DNA of 5,763 bases. Origin: Nocardioides sp. (GTDB lineage: Bacteria; Actinomycetota; Actinomycetes; Propionibacteriales; Nocardioidaceae). The notes beneath the pieces are model-generated. The model worked only from the letters and a program-made list of their open reading frames with translations. It made no database searches and had not been told where the DNA came from. Each line of letters opens with the position of its first letter. Positions within the stretch are counted from its first letter, which is position 1. Location: assembly GCA_021166815.1 (NCBI GenBank), contig JAJPEO010000239.1, forward strand, positions 1 through 5,763. Reading direction: 5' to 3'. Position numbers and translations under genes: made by a program. Shown piece by piece: positions 4,972 to 5,763 of the stretch.

Positions 4972-5763
4972 ATGAAGCCGCACGACGCCCCCGACAACGA
5001 CCAGCCCGCCTCGCAGCGCCCCGAGACCGACGCGGACGGCACGATCCGGCTGCAGAAGCTGCTGGCGCAGTCGGGCGTGGCCAGCCGCCGCAAGTGTGAG
5101 GAACTGATGCTCGACGGCCTCGTCGAGGTCGACGGGGAGGTCGTCACCCGCCTCGGCACGAAGGTCGATCCGCGCACCGCGGTGATCCGGGTGGACGGCA
5201 AGCGGCTCCCACCGATCAGCGACAAGGTCTACCTGGTCCTCAACAAGCCGCGCGGAGTCGTCTCGACCATGTCGGACCCCGAGGGTCGACGCACCCTGGG
5301 GGACCTGGTCGCCGACCGGCCTGAGCGGCTCTTCCACGTCGGTCGTCTCGACACCGACACCGAGGGCCTGATCATCCTCACCAACGACGGGGACTTCGCC
5401 CAGCACCTGGCGCACCCGTCGCACGAGGTCGACAAGACCTACGTCGCCGAGGTCGAGGGCGAGGTCCACGTCCGCACGATCCGCCAGCTGCTCGCGGGCG
5501 TGACCCTCGAGGACGGCCCCGTGACGGTCAGCCGGGCACGCGTCCTGGGCGGTGACCCGCGCCGCGAGGGCAGCAAGCGATCGATCGTCGAGCTGACGAT
5601 CCACGAGGGACGCAACCGGATCGTCCGTCGGCTCCTCGACCACGTCGGGCACCCGGTCCGCCGACTCACCCGCACCGCGATCGGTCCGCTCACGCTGGAC
5701 CGGCTCCCGAGCGGCACGATGCGTGAGCTGACCGTCGCCGAGCTCGGCGAGCTCATGGACACC
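4972..5763 (+). CDS. rluB: 23S rRNA pseudouridine synthase, RluB/RsuA family (3' partial)
   Basis: This enzyme converts a specific uridine of 23S rRNA to pseudouridine during ribosome assembly; RluB modifies U2605 (E. coli numbering). The 264 visible codons nearly complete the protein, and no stop is reached. After a 23-residue polar leader comes an S4 RNA-binding domain (about 25-70, LQKLLAQSGVASRRKCEELM). The catalytic motif is GRLDTDTEGLIILTNDG, with predicted nucleophile D127, then DKTY (154-157), and the C-terminal signature EGRNRIVRRLLDHVGHPV (from 212). ATG 4972 is the only sensible start: an in-frame TAG lies at 4957-4959, and later starts cut into the S4 domain. There is no clear Shine-Dalgarno, and the gene begins 7 nt after scpB, so reinitiation after scpB is plausible. 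RluB versus other RsuA-family members is inferred from the S4 domain and the scpB-rluB neighbourhood. Confidence 0.92.
   Translation, partial: MKPHDAPDNDQPASQRPETDADGTIRLQKLLAQSGVASRRKCEELMLDGLVEVDGEVVTRLGTKVDPRTAVIRVDGKRLPPISDKVYLVLNKPRGVVSTMSDPEGRRTLGDLVADRPERLFHVGRLDTDTEGLIILTNDGDFAQHLAHPSHEVDKTYVAEVEGEVHVRTIRQLLAGVTLEDGPVTVSRARVLGGDPRREGSKRSIVELTIHEGRNRIVRRLLDHVGHPVRRLTRTAIGPLTLDRLPSGTMRELTVAELGELMDT

Noticed and set aside
5578..5587. CGATCGATCG palindrome in rluB
   Set aside because: It lies within conserved coding sequence and is explained by Arg-Ser-Ile-Val codons in high-GC DNA.

Overview
The window is high-GC DNA, roughly 70% G+C by eye, with G/C-rich third codon positions. Every real gene is on the + strand. 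The block parA - small gene - scpA - scpB - rluB is a conserved actinobacterial arrangement; the same parA/scpA/scpB/rluB order occurs at Mycobacterium tuberculosis Rv1708-Rv1711. The upstream helicase with a DUF3516 tail is also an actinobacterial family. Protein style and codon use suggest Nocardioidaceae or a related group (inference; genus not proven). It reads as core chromosome, with no mobile element, CRISPR array, tRNA or rRNA.

Layout: (1) 1-1771, the 3' part of a Ski2-like SF2 helicase gene, truncated by the left window edge. (2) 1772-1991, a 220-bp intergenic region that is unusually structured. Its left half holds four CACAGG copies, a 12-bp exact direct repeat and an inverted repeat over the helicase stop codon. 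Its right half holds a sigma70-type promoter candidate (TTGTGG-18-TAGAGT), a perfect 8-bp-arm inverted repeat (TTGTCGACGTGTCGACAA), a second copy of GTCGACGTG, and a 13-codon leader ORF whose stop overlaps the parA ATG. (3) 1992-5763, a tightly packed operon: parA, a small probable ribbon-helix-helix (RHH) protein, scpA, scpB and rluB, the last cut by the right edge. Junctions are a 16-bp overlap, two 4-bp overlaps (ATGA, GTGA) and a 7-bp gap, so translational coupling is likely throughout.

Functionally, ScpA (kleisin) and ScpB are the non-SMC subunits of bacterial condensin; smc itself is not in the window. ParA is a deviant-Walker ATPase of the chromosome/plasmid partition type. It is encoded without a parB; its nearest partner candidate is the RHH-like protein, as in plasmid ParF/ParG systems. 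RluB is a 23S rRNA pseudouridine synthase that rides in the operon.

The most interesting hypothesis is that ParA plus the small RHH protein form a partition-like or regulatory module co-expressed with condensin, perhaps autoregulated at the palindromes ahead of parA. This is inference from gene order, predicted fold and palindromes. Nothing here proves binding or function.
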